Origin: Apoda limacodes | Lineage: Eukaryota; Arthropoda; Insecta; Lepidoptera; Limacodidae | Direction: 5' to 3' | Length of the DNA: 64,000 nt | NCBI GenBank assembly: GCA_946406115.1 | Contig: OX291551.1 | Span: 10,974,001 to 11,038,000, forward strand | Part shown: positions 41,761 to 52,854 of the stretch, piece by piece | How the letters are laid out: the number at the start of each line of letters is the position of its first letter | Position numbering within the stretch: the stretch's first letter is position 1 | Made by a program: the position numbers and the translations under genes | Notes under the pieces: generated by a model | What the model saw: the letters and a program-made list of their open reading frames with translations, nothing else | Databases searched by the model: none | Told to the model about the DNA's origin: nothing

Positions 41761-42248
41761 TACTGAACCGTAACTTAATGCGTATATGACAGGCAATTGC
41801 CCGATTTTTTTGTAAAAATTATGTAGTAGAATTTATTTACGAAATTTATCTATTTTTTCTGTTGTACCTTTTTATTTTCATATAGTTTTTTAACAATTTA
41901 CTATATAAGTGTTTGTCTTGATTTTATAATTGTTAGTGGGCTAGTAAGTACACAACCTAACCAACCCAATGTTAAAAGGAAGTATGTCCTTATTAAAGTC
42001 ATAATTTTCTACTTAGACCATAGAAAAGATGTATAGTTTTGCAGGTTTTCCTTTGCACAAAATAAAATACAACTAGGCAATTCGATTGCAGAAACCGTTA
42101 AAACCAAGCCAACCGCAAACAGAGTAAACACACAAAATTACAACCACCGCCCATTATTATTTCTGTTGGAGCATTATCATCTAAATCGCATCGCGCCACC
42201 GTTTATGGTGTTGAGGTATTTGCGCACTATTGTTGTAAGTGCGTTGTG

Positions 42249-42470
42249 TATAAAATAAACATTTGTTAGATACGGGGCCGCCTGGTCGCCGGGCCGCACG
42301 GTCGGGGCGCGCAATATCGGACGGACGCGCGGCGCGAATTACCATGAGAATGGTGCCGGCTGATGTATGGCCTCACAACATTATACTGACGCTGACGATA
42401 TTGCTTATTTATTTACGAAGTTTTGAGAGAAAACTTCAAACATTACTAATAAAAACAACTTCCTAAAAAG
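42249..42470 (+). promoter_or_regulatory. Candidate promoter and GC-rich first exon
   Basis: TATAAAAT (42249-42256) lies about 25 bp upstream of a CpG-rich islet (42275-42345). An ATG at about 42342 follows, opening MRMVPADVWPHNIILTLTILLIYLRSF, which looks like a signal peptide or membrane anchor. The frame closes at 42464. No clear splice donor decides the exon end. Repeat-free sequence flanks it. This is inference; no protein match is claimed. Confidence 0.3.
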
Positions 42471-42474
42471 ATTC

Positions 42475-43120
42475 CTAATTAAGTAAATGAATTGGCAAAA
42501 AATCTGTTGTTCGGTATGTATCTGGTTTAAACGTTTCAAAAATGCTTAAAAATTACTTAAAATTCAAACTTTTTGAATTCTGTCTCATACACATAATAAA
42601 TAGGAATACATACATATTATTATCTACTGACATTAACTTTTCACTACGTTTTTAGACGGTTTTGGTGAAAAAAAAATATACTTAAATAAACTTTTTTTTT
42701 AAACTACTGTTGAGAATTTGATACTTAGTTGAGATGAAGCGAATATAATTATTATACGTCATTCTATCATCTGTTAGAAAAAAATAAGCTGCATTACCTA
42801 CGTCCGTCTGTCAGTCTACCTACACCCTACAATATTGGTTTTTGTTATAGTTAATTTAAAAATCGTATAAATTTAATATTTGAAAAAACTTTTATCAATT
42901 ATTTGTATTCAAAAGTGCCATTCAGAACAATATTAAAAACAAAACGCAATCTGAAAACTATTTGCTTAGTAAGCGTGTCGTTGCAATAAGAATAATTCTA
43001 TGAAAGGAATCTAAACTGAATTTCCCCACAGCATTTCGTTTGGTAGTGGATGACACGAGCTTTAAATGAGAAGATAGTTGTAAAATAAATACTATGAGAG
43101 GGATTGGTAATTTCGTGAGA
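42475..43120. other. AT-rich stretch without recognised features
   Basis: Nothing recognised. Confidence 0.4.
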
Positions 43121-43127
43121 GAAAAAC

Positions 43128-43215
43128 GTGTAGGCCGTGTGGCCCGATGTTACCAGCGCGTGCCGGCCACGCGCCGTAGCATTGTGGACCCCAACGCTTC
43201 CGTGAACTTCATTCA
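43128..43215. other. GC-rich islet
   Basis: CpG-rich sequence around 'gcgcgtgccggccacgcgcc' (43156-43175) forms a strong palindromic core. The minus frame 42998-43216 begins here (MNEVHGSVGVHNATARGRHALVTSG). It could be an exon or a regulatory islet; I see no decisive evidence. Confidence 0.3.
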
Positions 43216-43469
43216 ATTTCAGCTACTTCAATATTTTGGCGAGAAAAGAGGGCATTTATAATTCGAACAGGAAATATTACACGCTAATTTTGTCACATTT
43301 GGGGAATAGATTGATTTCGTGTGGGATGTCGGGATTAACATTTGGGGATTACCTTGTGTCACAGTTGGTAATGACCTTGCATTTTGATTTTCTGAATGTA
43401 ACGGTCCTCCTTTTTTTAACCTTTTATTTATATAGTTATTTACTTAGTAAATGAGTGTATATTTGTCAA

Positions 43470-43700
43470 ATCTATACTAATAATATATATACTCTCTGGA
43501 ACTACTTACAAGTCGGATTTGAAAATTGTTTTTTTTTTCATTTAATATCCCAATTCTTGAGGAAGGTTATAGGCTGTTAAACATCACACTATGACCCTTA
43601 GCTACCGAGCAGAAAGATAACGCGATGCGACAGGGGATAGCAGCAACGTAAAGGACACAACAACGTATGCCAGGTCAGTAATATCAGTGAAATATAGTTT
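43470..43700 (+). repeat. Dispersed repeat I, copy 2
   Basis: 'tctatactaataatatata', 'aagtcggatttgaaaa', 'gaggaaggttataggctgt' and 'cgatgcgacaggggatag' follow the order of this common lepidopteran repeat. Confidence 0.55.
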
Positions 43701-43704
43701 AGTA

Positions 43705-44585
43705 TGTCAAGATTTTACCAGAAGTATTTCCCTCCACAAGAATTTTCTACTATAGGTACTCTTGGATTTTGTTTATTTAGTGGAGTAATTTCATTATAGA
43801 TTCAGTCGTAAATTCAATTGTAATTATATGTAGTGGAAGTAACCTCCAGTGAAGTATAGTGACTGTGGCTCAAACGAACCATGTGATTGACTGCTCTAAC
43901 TATTCCATTAACTAAAGACATTAGAGATGGGAGTTTCAACTTTACTGCCGTAGTAGTTCAATTGCTCATCCTAGACGGTAATTAAATCGCTTTATTGCTT
44001 TAATTGAATTGCTTGCAGTTGCATCTCTGTTTCCTTTGTTTTAGTCTAGGTTCTTACTTTGTTTTAACGTAGTTAACTAAAGACTGTTTTGTTCTTTCGA
44101 AGTAACTACGTACTTTGGATTGCGTAGTATTTTTAATTATCCTTACTTAGTTTAAAAAAAATATTTGATATAGGTAGGTACCTTAATTTCTTGTACACTT
44201 TATGTATTTATCTACATACATTTGGGTGGTTCTTGTTAGTTAAATCTTAAAATTAGTTATTTACAATATCTGTCGAGCGTGATAACAACAAAATGACGTC
44301 TTTAACATTGTTGAGGTGAAAAAGATTTTTAGGACAGATTTGCCATATTACGCTGAAAACCAAAACCAACTAAAAACCAGCACTACATCACTAATAACTC
44401 CTGATTTTACTCTTTTATCTGTTACGATCTCAAACTTTGGAGAATCTTACGGTTTAAAGTGCTTTCGACACTTTATCAAACCAATTTTTCCTGTCCCCTG
44501 TTAAAGACCGAAAGGAGGTAATGTGTCATAACTAGGGTGTAAAAGTGATTATTTTATTATAATAATAATGCTCGGAATGTATCTG
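43705..44585. other. Stretch without recognised genes
   Basis: A patch at 43940-44030 has several 'caattgc' and 'taatt' motifs. The 62-codon frame at 44316 is judged to be chance. Confidence 0.4.
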
Positions 44586-44589
44586 AGGG

Positions 44590-44890
44590 ATCGAATTCGA
44601 AATTAGGACATCCATAAGAGAACTAAAGTCACCAACATAGCTCGCAGAATTAGCAAGCTGAAGTGGCAGTGAGCTGGCCACGTCTGTCGAAGGACCGAAG
44701 GTTGATGGAGCAGACGTGTCCTACAGTGGAGACTACGCATGGGAAGGTGAAGCGTGGGACGCCCTCCAGCACAGTGGACCGACAAGCTTAAAAGGGTGGC
44801 TGGATGCGGAAGGCAAAGGCGGGGAGAAATGGCGCGCCATTTCGAATGTGATGTCATGCAGTGGACCGATATAAGCTAATATGTGATAAA
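44590..44890 (+). pseudogene. RTE-clade LINE C-terminus and 3' end
   Basis: The + strand encodes 'TKVTNIARRISKLKWQ', a stop, 'AGHVCRRTEG', 'WSRRVLQWRLRMG', 'VGRPPARWTDKLKRVAGCGRQ' and then 'tgcagtggaccgatataagcta'. This is the RTE C-terminal block (KLKwQWAGHvcRrtd, GRP..RW.Ddl.r.aG) with several stops. The minus frame through here is a shadow. Confidence 0.82.
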
Positions 44891-45204
44891 TATGAATGGG
44901 TAGTTCCTTTAATGAAAAAGGGTTGGTTTTGCGTCAAATCTTAATTTGGCTTTTTAATTGGCTTCATCCACTTATGCCTTTATGCCAATGCCAATAATTT
45001 AAGTATTAATACTCGTTTTTTTTTAAATAAACCAGGTTACTGCATAATACCGAAATTAATTAATAAGGTCGGAAATTAATTTGTAAGAAGGTATGCCTGT
45101 CGACAGTATAGGTAGGTGCTCGACTGTACAGTGTCAGTTAATGCAGGATCTGTTACTTTGACTTTCATTTGCTTAAATGTACCTATGTAAAATACATTAA
45201 AATT

Positions 45205-45248
45205 TATACCACTAAGTTGACAAACAAGCATACGATCGCCAGGAGCAT
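45205..45248 (-). mobile_element. Jockey-type LINE 3' tail fragment, minus strand
   Basis: 'ttataccactaagttgacaaacaagc.tacg' matches the last 35-40 bases of the LINE family. Confidence 0.6.
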
Positions 45249-45261
45249 TGTAACGCGTTAA

Positions 45262-45795
45262 ATAGCTCATTCATCATTTTTAAACAACCATTTTTTTTTT
45301 GAAAAAAAACATTTTGTATTTAAATTCTCATGTTTGAGGCTAACTAATAGGTTTAATCTAAATAAATCGATAGTGTGGTGCTAGCCGCGGCAGTGGATTA
45401 AAAGATAAGATATCAATTTGCGAACTTTACAGATTGACACTGAAAACAGCTGTACGTCTTTCATTGCCAATTTAGTTTAAGCTCAACGTCTACAGGCCGC
45501 TCGCCGCTTGTTTTTACAGGCTTAAGGACTCGTTTAATTACCGACAAACTTTTCTCAGGCTTTTATTAGTGTTAGCTAAGATAATATAAACTTCGGTAAC
45601 AACCTAACTGCTTCCGCCTATAATGTTTTAACAATGTTTTTTCACGACACGACGAGTGAGAATGAGAGAGAAACCTTATTAAGGTTTCGGATTTTTTAAC
45701 AATAAGTTAAAGGGAAGTGTGTCATCATAGTCCTTATCACCTTGGCCGGGAGAAGTCTACTGTTGGAAGTCCCCCTTAGGTCTCATAAATGGCAG
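45262..45795. other. Stretch without recognised genes
   Basis: Non-repetitive sequence with GATA-like motifs (agataagatatc at 45402-45413). Nothing codes. Confidence 0.35.
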
Positions 45796-45799
45796 GTTT

Positions 45800-45990
45800 T
45801 GGGCCGCCTACTTCCACTGACTTCTACAGCTATAACTTCTTCTTTCCGAACCGTGGTCCTGAGCTTATTTAAGAGGACAATAGTTAGAGACCAAGTTTTT
45901 GTAACGTAAGTTATCACACTGGTAACACACATTTTACGTTTTTAGGCACCTAGATATTTTGGAAACTCTTTCTCAATCTACTTAAAAAAA
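45800..45990 (-). pseudogene. RTE-clade LINE fragment, minus strand
   Basis: The reverse complement matches the 30400-30580 part of the RTE remnant ('ggtgcctaaa.acg', 'aatgtgtgttaccagtg', 'acttggtctctaactattg', 'cttaaataagctcag'). It is too decayed to translate. Confidence 0.65.
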
Positions 45991-46199
45991 ATATGAAATA
46001 TAAAAATGTCAAACATCTACTTTTATAATCTAGCTAGGAGTTATGTTAAATTTCGTGATTTTCTAATTCAACTTCTGAACGGTGCAGAAAGTTGTAATTT
46101 TCCTCTAGTTAAGACCTGTATATTGTTTCACTGCATGTCTTTTTGGTTTCCATATAAATTTTCGTAAGACTATTACAAATGACAACGGGATTGTTTATC

Positions 46200-46400
46200 T
46201 CAATAAAATAAATAGGTCTGTCTTCGGGTGAATGGAGCGTGCCTACGAATGGCGGAATTAGCGGAAAGCCCTTATCTTACGACGGGATCTTTGCAAAGAT
46301 CGTGCCCATTGTGATCGCGCCAACTTGGAATCTGCATAAATTCACTTCATTAAAACAATGAAATGATTAATAATGAAGATGTCAGAGCAAACAGCTATTG
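46200..46400. promoter_or_regulatory. Possible conserved regulatory DNA
   Basis: Mixed-composition, repeat-free sequence holds closely spaced motif-like words: 'cccttatctta' (GATA), the palindrome 'gatctttgcaaagatc', 'cccattgtgatcgcg' (Sox-like), 'tctgcataaatt' and 'aatgattaataatga'. The density suggests an enhancer. No cross-species data are available to test this. Confidence 0.25.
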
Positions 46401-46429
46401 TAATATTACCATGATTTATGAAAAAAAAG

Positions 46430-46600
46430 GTTAAAGCCGGCGCAAACATTCGGTTATCGACGTAGCATTCCTTATTCAAATTCTTCATAATAGTAACGAA
46501 GTTTGCTGCAGTAAGCTACTCGTATGGTTTGTTCACGTTGATTTCAGTTATATTTATTCCATGCGTGACATTTTGAATGTTCCAGGATAAATAGTAGCCG
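46430..46600 (+). repeat. Dispersed repeat H fragment
   Basis: 'ggttatcgacgtagcattcct' and 'ttcataatagtaacgaagtttgct' match the interior of the 15532 copy. Confidence 0.5.
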
Positions 46601-46604
46601 TTTT

Positions 46605-47290
46605 CCATCTCTCTTTTTTGAAGTAGGACTTATCTAACTAGATTCCTTGCCCTAAGGTGACCTAGGTAGGTAATATTTTATCGGTGGCGGCGTGATATGT
46701 ATGTATTAAAAATAACTTTTATTTTATCCATATTCATCTTTCCTATCACCTATTAGGAAACTATGCCCGGACATACTATGTAATACTTTACTAGTAGGTG
46801 TCGGTTAGTAGTTTAGTAATTTTTAATTAATTTGTAGTTTTAATAAAATTATGGTATTTGTTCTTTGTAATAATAGATACCTACTTGAGTATTGTTGATT
46901 AATGGCAACCTTTACTTCCAAGTGTCAGCACTTTGATGATTTAAAAAACTTACTCGTCATTTATGTTAACGCCATATCTTTGCTGCTCCAGAAGCTTGTA
47001 GACCTCTTCTAACGCAGAGAAATATCTGGCGTATCTTCAGCGTGATGTCAAGTTAAATTGGCTCGTGACGACAATACCAATTAAAATGGAATGTATTTCA
47101 TGAATCGTCTTATATTAAACCTAATGCTTATCTAGAAGTTGCATTGTTTATGTTCCCTGGTTTGTGAAATAATATCAAAAATTACTTAGTTAATAATATA
47201 AATAATTACCATGTAACAAAAATGGCATTTCGCAAGTAATTATTTATCATTAGTATTTTTCCGCGACTTCGGTCGCGAGCACTTTGTAAA
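46605..47290. other. Stretch without recognised genes
   Basis: AT-rich. A repeat H-like 'ttccgcgacttcggtcgcg' lies at 47258-47277. Confidence 0.4.
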
Positions 47291-47459
47291 AATAGGTTTT
47301 TTTTATACCACTATGTTGAAAAACAAGCTTACGGTCCGCCTGATGGTAACTGGTCACCGTTGCCTATGGACGCTTGAAACAACAGGGGTTTCACTCGCGT
47401 ATTGCCGACCCTTCAAAAATCTAATAACTTCTTTCTTGAAGAACCCCATACTCTAGTCC

Positions 47460-48158
47460 TTAGAGAAAACCTTGGCAGGGAGCTAATTCCACAACCCGAG
47501 CGTTCCGAACCATTTCGGTTCTAAAGTGAGAATAAATTCCCTGCCGATCGTTGACAATTCTAACAGCCCGTCGTTTAATCAAGTCAAATGAGCCAAGCTG
47601 GTATCCGGGTGCACCCGCCCAGATATGGCAGCAGTACTCCATACGGGGTCGAACTTGCGACTCGTAAAGCAGCAAACTTAGCCCCCACGTGAAGTTCTGC
47701 TTCGCTCTGTTGAGTAAACCAAATTTTTTGGACGCCAGCTTCACCTTGTCAACCGGGATGTTTGCACGAACCGTGTAATATGTGTCTCCAGTACTGTAAT
47801 CTACATAGCAATGTATGATGTTGATGTCCAACGCCTCCCCCTGACTCTCAATGGCTAGTGCCCATCAGTGTGTGAGATACACTAGAAGGTCACCAGTCGA
47901 GCGACCGTGACGAAAGCCATATTGACGGTCGCTGACCAGGTCATGTTTTTTTAGGTAACCTAGAAGCTGTGTCTTGATCACACGCTCTATCACCTTGGAG
48001 AGGAGAGAGGTAATAACGATAGGCCTGTAATTCGATGAACCTGATCTATCACCCTTTTTGGGCACCACATTCGCAGTCTGCCATGAAGACGAAAATTGTC
48101 TATTGTGGTAGGAAAACGTGAAGAGGCGCGTAAGTACAGGACATAACTTAGGAGCCAA
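47460..48158 (-). pseudogene. LINE reverse transcriptase remnant (copy 3)
   Basis: Frames 47865-48158 (MAPKLCPVLTRLFTFSYHNRQF...NYRPIVITSLLSKVIERVIKTQLLGYL...RSTGDLLVYLTH) and 47460-47831 (DINIIHCYVDYSTGD...KLASKKFGLLNRAKQNF...MEYCCHIWAGAPG) are the two ends of the RT. The catalytic centre between them is deleted. Confidence 0.85.
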
Positions 48159-49236
48159 CTGTTTAGCACTACTTCTAATAAACCGTCTGGCCCACTCGAC
48201 TTATGAACGTCTAGAGCTAGAACTCCCGCTGTGTTATGGAGTTTTCCGGCATGCTCTTACCGCACCAAGGTATAGTAGGTGGTACAGCGCCTTCATCGTT
48301 CATATTCGAGTTGGAGGCAAAGAGACAGCCCAGTAGATCGGCTTTCTCTGTAGCACTATGTGCCAAGTCACCATTGGTCTTTCACAGTTCTTGGTAATGA
48401 CGACCGGTAAAAGTTCCCTTTGGCAGCTTTAGCAAGCGACCAGAAAGCACGACTCCCAGAGGGATACCTCGCAAGTCGCTTAACTTTGTTGCTGATTAAT
48501 TGGAATTTAGCTCTGGCAGTTGCTTTCTTACCAAACCTCGAGGCAGCATTTTATTTGCGTTTTAACTCAGAAATATTCGGATCCTTATTATACAAGCCGT
48601 AGACCAAGCCGCTGGCGCAGTTTGTTTAAAAATTTTAGATTTTCTGCAAGACCGATTAAACCATAGCGATTTTTTGACACCGGCAGCTACTCGTGGGTAA
48701 GGAATATTCCTTCCATACCAGCGAGGATTGTCTCAGTGGCAGCGGCTGCGCAGATTTTAGGATCTTCTAAGCTAAAGCAGAGATGCCTCCTCGGGTGCGA
48801 TGCATAAAATTCACTCAATCAATCCCAGTCTGCTGACTTATAATGCCACACACGACGCAAATTAGTTTGCTCAGATGTATCGGTTTGTGTGCATGACACT
48901 TGAGTCGGAACGAGACAGTGGTTCGAGGAGCCAAGAGGCTGAGACGGAATATGCGTTCGGACATGAACATCCTCTACATCTGGTATTCTCGTTGGAGAAA
49001 GTACCAGCTAAGGGATTCCATAGGTCAGAGCAAATTCATGAGCAGATATCCCTGCGTAGTTATTGGTTCGAGAACTGAGCCACTCACGACGGTGAGTGTT
49101 AAAGTTTCTCAAAATAACTAGTTATGGTGTGGGATATTGCTCTAGAACTTTGTGTGCGTAAAGAGTCGAGCTACGTCCGTGTCACCGCTGTGAGATCTGC
49201 AAAGGCACGCATAGATACGAGTGAGGCCGCTGTAAT

Positions 49237-49677
49237 CTACGCGCACCCATTATATCGATAGGTCCCTTTAAGGCTATGAACGCGGCGGTAGCATATATCC
49301 TCCCGGACAAAGATAGATACACCGGCATGACTTACAAAATTTTGTTCGAGTTTGTAGCCGGGATAATGTTGGTATGATGTATCGACTGGGCAGGATATCT
49401 GCGTCCCCGTAAGAAAAATAATGGTCGGCTGCGCAGTCTTTAGGTATAGGTGGACTGCGTTAGGATTCGCGAGAATACCCCTGATGTTGCAGAAGTTCAC
49501 ATTAAATGAGGCTGGACCGGCCGCTGAAAAAACCCTTTTCTTTTTACTTTTTGCCATGCGGTACTTAAACTGCCGAAGCGTGGCATAGATAATACGGTTG
49601 CTGGCACGGCGGGCGGATGGGCCTCTGATCCCTCTCTGTTGTAGTAGCCGGCCCACTCCGATCAACTTTTCCGGCAC
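49237..49677 (-). pseudogene. LINE AP-endonuclease N-terminal part (copy 3)
   Basis: The open frame includes FNVNFCNIRGILANPNAVHLYLK and TIIFLTGTQISC, then YPGYKLEQNFVSHAGVSIFVRED. This is the start of the AP-like endonuclease: the 'N.rgl' Asn is retained, while the 'l.ETw' catalytic Glu position reads Gly (LTGTQ). Later endonuclease parts continue toward 48800 in broken frames (for example 'RIPDVEDVHV', 'PLGSSNHCLV' with the 'SDH'-type motif changed to SNH). The first 60 residues (MPEKLIGVGRLLQQRG...) precede the domain. Confidence 0.78.
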
Positions 49678-50044
49678 GACTACTACTTTAGAGCCTTTAC
49701 ACAGGTTGACGGTTTAGCCTCCCAGGGCGAAGATTAAGTAATCCATGGATTCGGGAAGCCGTTCAACCGCCGTACCAGCACACCGCGTCTATGCCGTGCA
49801 ATGACTGCAACAAGCACCGCCGCTCCTCCGCTCCTCCCCCATGCAGCAAATCCTCAAGTGCTCTGGCAACCTTACTCGCCGCCAGGAACACAACCGCAAA
49901 TAGTGTGGCCGCGGTTTTCTGTGAGGCGGAAAGGAACTTTCCCAGTTCAGGCTGCTCATTTTAGCGAGTACTCGCTATGCCCTGCTTTTGTTGTTCGGGC
50001 GACCTATTCGACCGTGTACTCGCTGAGCCCTACCTCTCTAAAAC

Positions 50045-50875
50045 ACGTCAATCTTAAATTTCAACCCAAAACCAAATATAAATTTCTAAAATTAAAAAAT
50101 ATTTAAAATTGACGGATTTTCATACAAACATCCAAGCCAAGTGTGTGTGTGTGTATAGTAGTAGTAAGTACAGTACAAAAATATAATTAAGTATGCATGA
50201 GTAAACAGCAAACTATGCTGATATTACACATACCTACAACAAAACTTTTTGTTTATTTAGACGATATATAGTCCTACGGAATTTCAAGATTTGTACACAA
50301 CCTATAAGTCATTTCGCTAAAGCAGTTTAATTAATACTATACATAATTATAGGTAGATATGGAATAAATTAGAAAATCAATTCCCGTAGCAATTATTGAA
50401 AGCCTTGTCACCCTCGCAGAACCAGCACAATTGAGTGTGATTTTAACAAAACATTTATTAGACGCAGCCGAGTTTCTGTTCTATTTTATAAAATTAAAGG
50501 AGTAGGTACGTTCCGAAGGAGCTCGGTTCTGAATATTCAAAGGGAATAAATTAACGATCAGTATTATATATTACTTCGATTACTATAATGTGTTGTTCTT
50601 GTGAATTGGCCGACTCTTTTTTTACACCTTCAGGGCTGTTTGTTTACGGTACCTATTACATAAGACGAGTTGGGGCGTAGGGGTCCAGACAAGTCATATT
50701 CAAATTAGGAAAATGAAGTTATGTGCTAGATGAAAGAATAACGTGGACCGTGTTTTGGTCACAGACCGAAATCAGATTTAACTGAAGCGTGTTTTAATCT
50801 AGTCTGCTGTTAACTCACGTTGGTTTTTATTTTGTATTGTAAAATATTATGCAGTTCGAACCATGCGCCACGGGT
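50045..50875. other. AT-rich stretch without recognised features
   Basis: A (GT)7-type run at 50138-50153 is the only simple repeat. Nothing else was noticed. Confidence 0.4.
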
Positions 50876-50877
50876 CT

Positions 50878-50943
50878 TGGGGTGACCGCTTACCATCAGG
50901 CGGACCGTAACCTTGTTTGCCATCTTAGTGATATAAAAAAAAA
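50878..50943 (+). mobile_element. Jockey-type LINE 3' tail, very short
   Basis: 'ggtgaccgcttaccatcagg' to 'gtttgccatcttagtgatat' plus a 9-bp A run. About 65 bp remain, all 3' UTR. Confidence 0.85.
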
Positions 50944-51325
50944 GTCTGTAGTGATAATGTTAATGTTAAGACAAAAGACAAAAAAGATTTTTTGCCATAA
51001 CTTAATGTATGTATGTTATGTATGTAATACAAAAATATAAATAAAATGGTTTTTTGACTGTACCATCAGTTTCAGATATGAAACAAGCGCTTTTATACAA
51101 GTAGGATTACTTCTAATTAAAACCACCTATGTTTAACGTTTACTGACCTTCGACAAAATTGAATCTTATGAGTGAGCATTCTTAAATGTTAAACCGTAGG
51201 TTCTAACCTCCCGGAACTGCTAGAAAGCAAGTTATCAGAGCAGGCTTATCACTGTCTTATGGCGTTTGGCTAAAAATGGTCACATTTTAAATTTAATTCA
51301 TATTTATATTTTAATATCCATAATT

Positions 51326-51570
51326 TATAAATTCTCTTGATATCTAGCGCCATCTGGCGGCGGCGTTGTTTTCTATACTTTTGTTACTACCATTTTAATT
51401 GTGTTTTGGTGAGTTTATTTCTTTATTGACCTTATATTTTTATTTATTTACTTGCAAATGTCATGAAAAACAATGTGTGTAACACGGGCGGTGTCAGTCA
51501 TTAAAGACTTTTCGGTCTAGTAATTATCTCCTTATCACCATGCTTCATACAAAATGTATCTACTATTTCA
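51326..51570 (+). repeat. Dispersed repeat family A, copy 3 (3' half)
   Basis: It begins at 'ataaattctcttgatatctagcgcc' and continues through 'ccattttaattgtgttttggtgagtttat' and 'acaatgtgtgtaacacgggcgg' to the 'cattaaag.cttttcgg' block. The hairpin is eroded here. Confidence 0.65.
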
Positions 51571-51725
51571 AATAATTTCGCGTATTTTTCTGGTATCATA
51601 GTTACATAATTATATAGTTGTGTGTCGAGCGAGACTAGGTCAAGTTCATCTGTTGATGGCCTGCCACAAGTGCTACATCTGGCGCGGATTAAGGATCTTA
51701 CTCGTAATCCTCTGGAAATCTCCAT
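51545..51725 (-). CDS. Unidentified short frame with a CxxC motif
   Basis: The minus-strand frame starts at 51725: MEISRGLRVRSLIRARCSTCGRPSTDELDLVSLDTQLYNYV. Its last part (from about 51570 down to the stop at 51501) runs into repeat A and is not native. The CSTC pair and the acidic/Leu-rich spacing vaguely recall a zinc-finger-associated (ZAD) domain, but no second Cys pair is present. It could equally be chance or transposon-derived. Confidence 0.2.
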
Positions 51726-51729
51726 TGTC

Positions 51730-52400
51730 TCAAGGTATTAGGTACGTGCTGCCATATTTATTACGAGACTACATAAATAGATGACATAATCGTAAACGTG
51801 ATATTGAAGATGATTTTTAAAACGCTGTACCTATTGTTTTTCGCACCGTGTCATAAGGTGTCTAAGCAGTTGACGCTGAAAGACGCCTGAATCCCTATTC
51901 TATTGCCACAATTTTGATTTTCATAGCCAGCATATAATAAACAAAAATTTTTGAAGTGAAAACTCCTTTAGCGGCGCTGTGCACTTTTTTTGTGATGGGT
52001 AAAAACTGTTAAACTCGCGTCAGGTCACGTGTCCTGATCGAAAATTCGTAAGATGTCACTCGCGTTAGGACAAGTGACCTTTATTTACATTAGGTTAGTT
52101 TTTATTTTTAGTATATGGCGATTATGAGTAGTACAGGGAGGTTGGATATGGGATTTTAATTCTATGACAGATTGAGCTGTCAAATATACAACGTCAAAAA
52201 AGTAAATAAACAAAAGTTATTATTTTTAATAAATAAATATGGATAAGAAGTGATGGGAAGTAAATAGCGAGTATGTTTTCACTTCTGCCGGCACTCCCGG
52301 AGTGCAACCCCTTTTTTTTTTTCTTGGCACTCACTTTTTCCTAGTAAATATGACAAGAACATAATTCATTTTTAATCATCTTTGACCTTGTAATGTAGGT
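51730..52400. other. Stretch with an E-box hairpin at 52022-52080
   Basis: The arms aggtcacgtgtcctga (52022-52037) and ttaggacaagtgacct (52065-52080) pair with two mismatches; the left arm contains CACGTG. Otherwise it is AT-rich and non-coding. Confidence 0.5.
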
Positions 52401-52419
52401 ATCCATGCTCTGTCCGTAC

Positions 52420-52650
52420 TGATATTATAAATGCTAAAGTGAGTTTTTTGTTTCTTTGTTTGTCCTTCCTTCACGTAGCAATAGGCTATTTTAGCCCAAA
52501 ATTAAAACTTTTTGCAGGAATAACAAAAACAAATTCCACGTGCATGGGCTATAGCTAATTACTAATTACAGTAGTAACTTCCTATAGCATAGTCCCTTAC
52601 CTAACCTTATCAAGGAGTTACTGTAAAAATCCCACGCCGATAATCACATG
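52420..52650 (+). repeat. Dispersed lepidopteran repeat (H/I-type)
   Basis: 'tgatattataaatgctaaagtgag', 'tttgtttgtccttccttcacg', 'caataggctattttagccc' and a 3' 'aaaatcccacgccgata' shared with 38440. Confidence 0.5.
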
Positions 52651-52805
52651 AGACATAGATATAGACAGTCATTTTATGGGACCAATAAACACTCACACAA
52701 TACAAACAACAGATTAAGAACACATTTAAAAATAGAAAGCAAATAGATATAATTAAAATTAAAATAAGAAAAAAATATGCGCAGGTGAAAACTAGTTCAT
52801 GTTAA

Positions 52806-52850
52806 GGCCCCTCTTACAGCCCACTAGCGCCGCCATTAGATTACCTAAAT
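52806..52850. mobile_element. Solo end of the piggyBac-like MITE of 4341
   Basis: TTAA (52802-52805) is followed by 'ggcccctcttacagcccactagcgccgccattaga', the terminal repeat of the 4341 element. The opposite end was not found in the next 500 bp, so this copy is truncated. Confidence 0.65.
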
Positions 52851-52854
52851 GAGT

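Larger units (their letters stand above)
47297..50040 (-). mobile_element. Jockey-superfamily LINE, copy 3, with internal deletions
   Basis: It reads on the minus strand from the GC-rich 5' part (about 50040, boundary inferred from the change to AT-rich sequence), through an endonuclease, linker and RT to the 3' tail at 47297. It is the longest copy by extent. A deletion joins 'IESQGEA' to 'DINIIHCY', removing RT motifs A and B. Others fall near 47750 (before 'DKVKLASKK') and near 47545 (after the 'VRIV' block). The YADD motif has become YVDY. Confidence 0.88.

Noticed and set aside
44603..44857. 84-codon minus ORF rich in Ser/Leu/Arg
   Set aside because: It is antisense to the RTE-clade C-terminus, whose motifs read on the + strand.
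49801..50106. 101-codon + strand ORF (MTATSTAAPPLLPHAANP...)
   Set aside because: It is antisense to the GC-rich 5' part of LINE copy 3, and its end runs into AT-rich sequence; no domain is visible.
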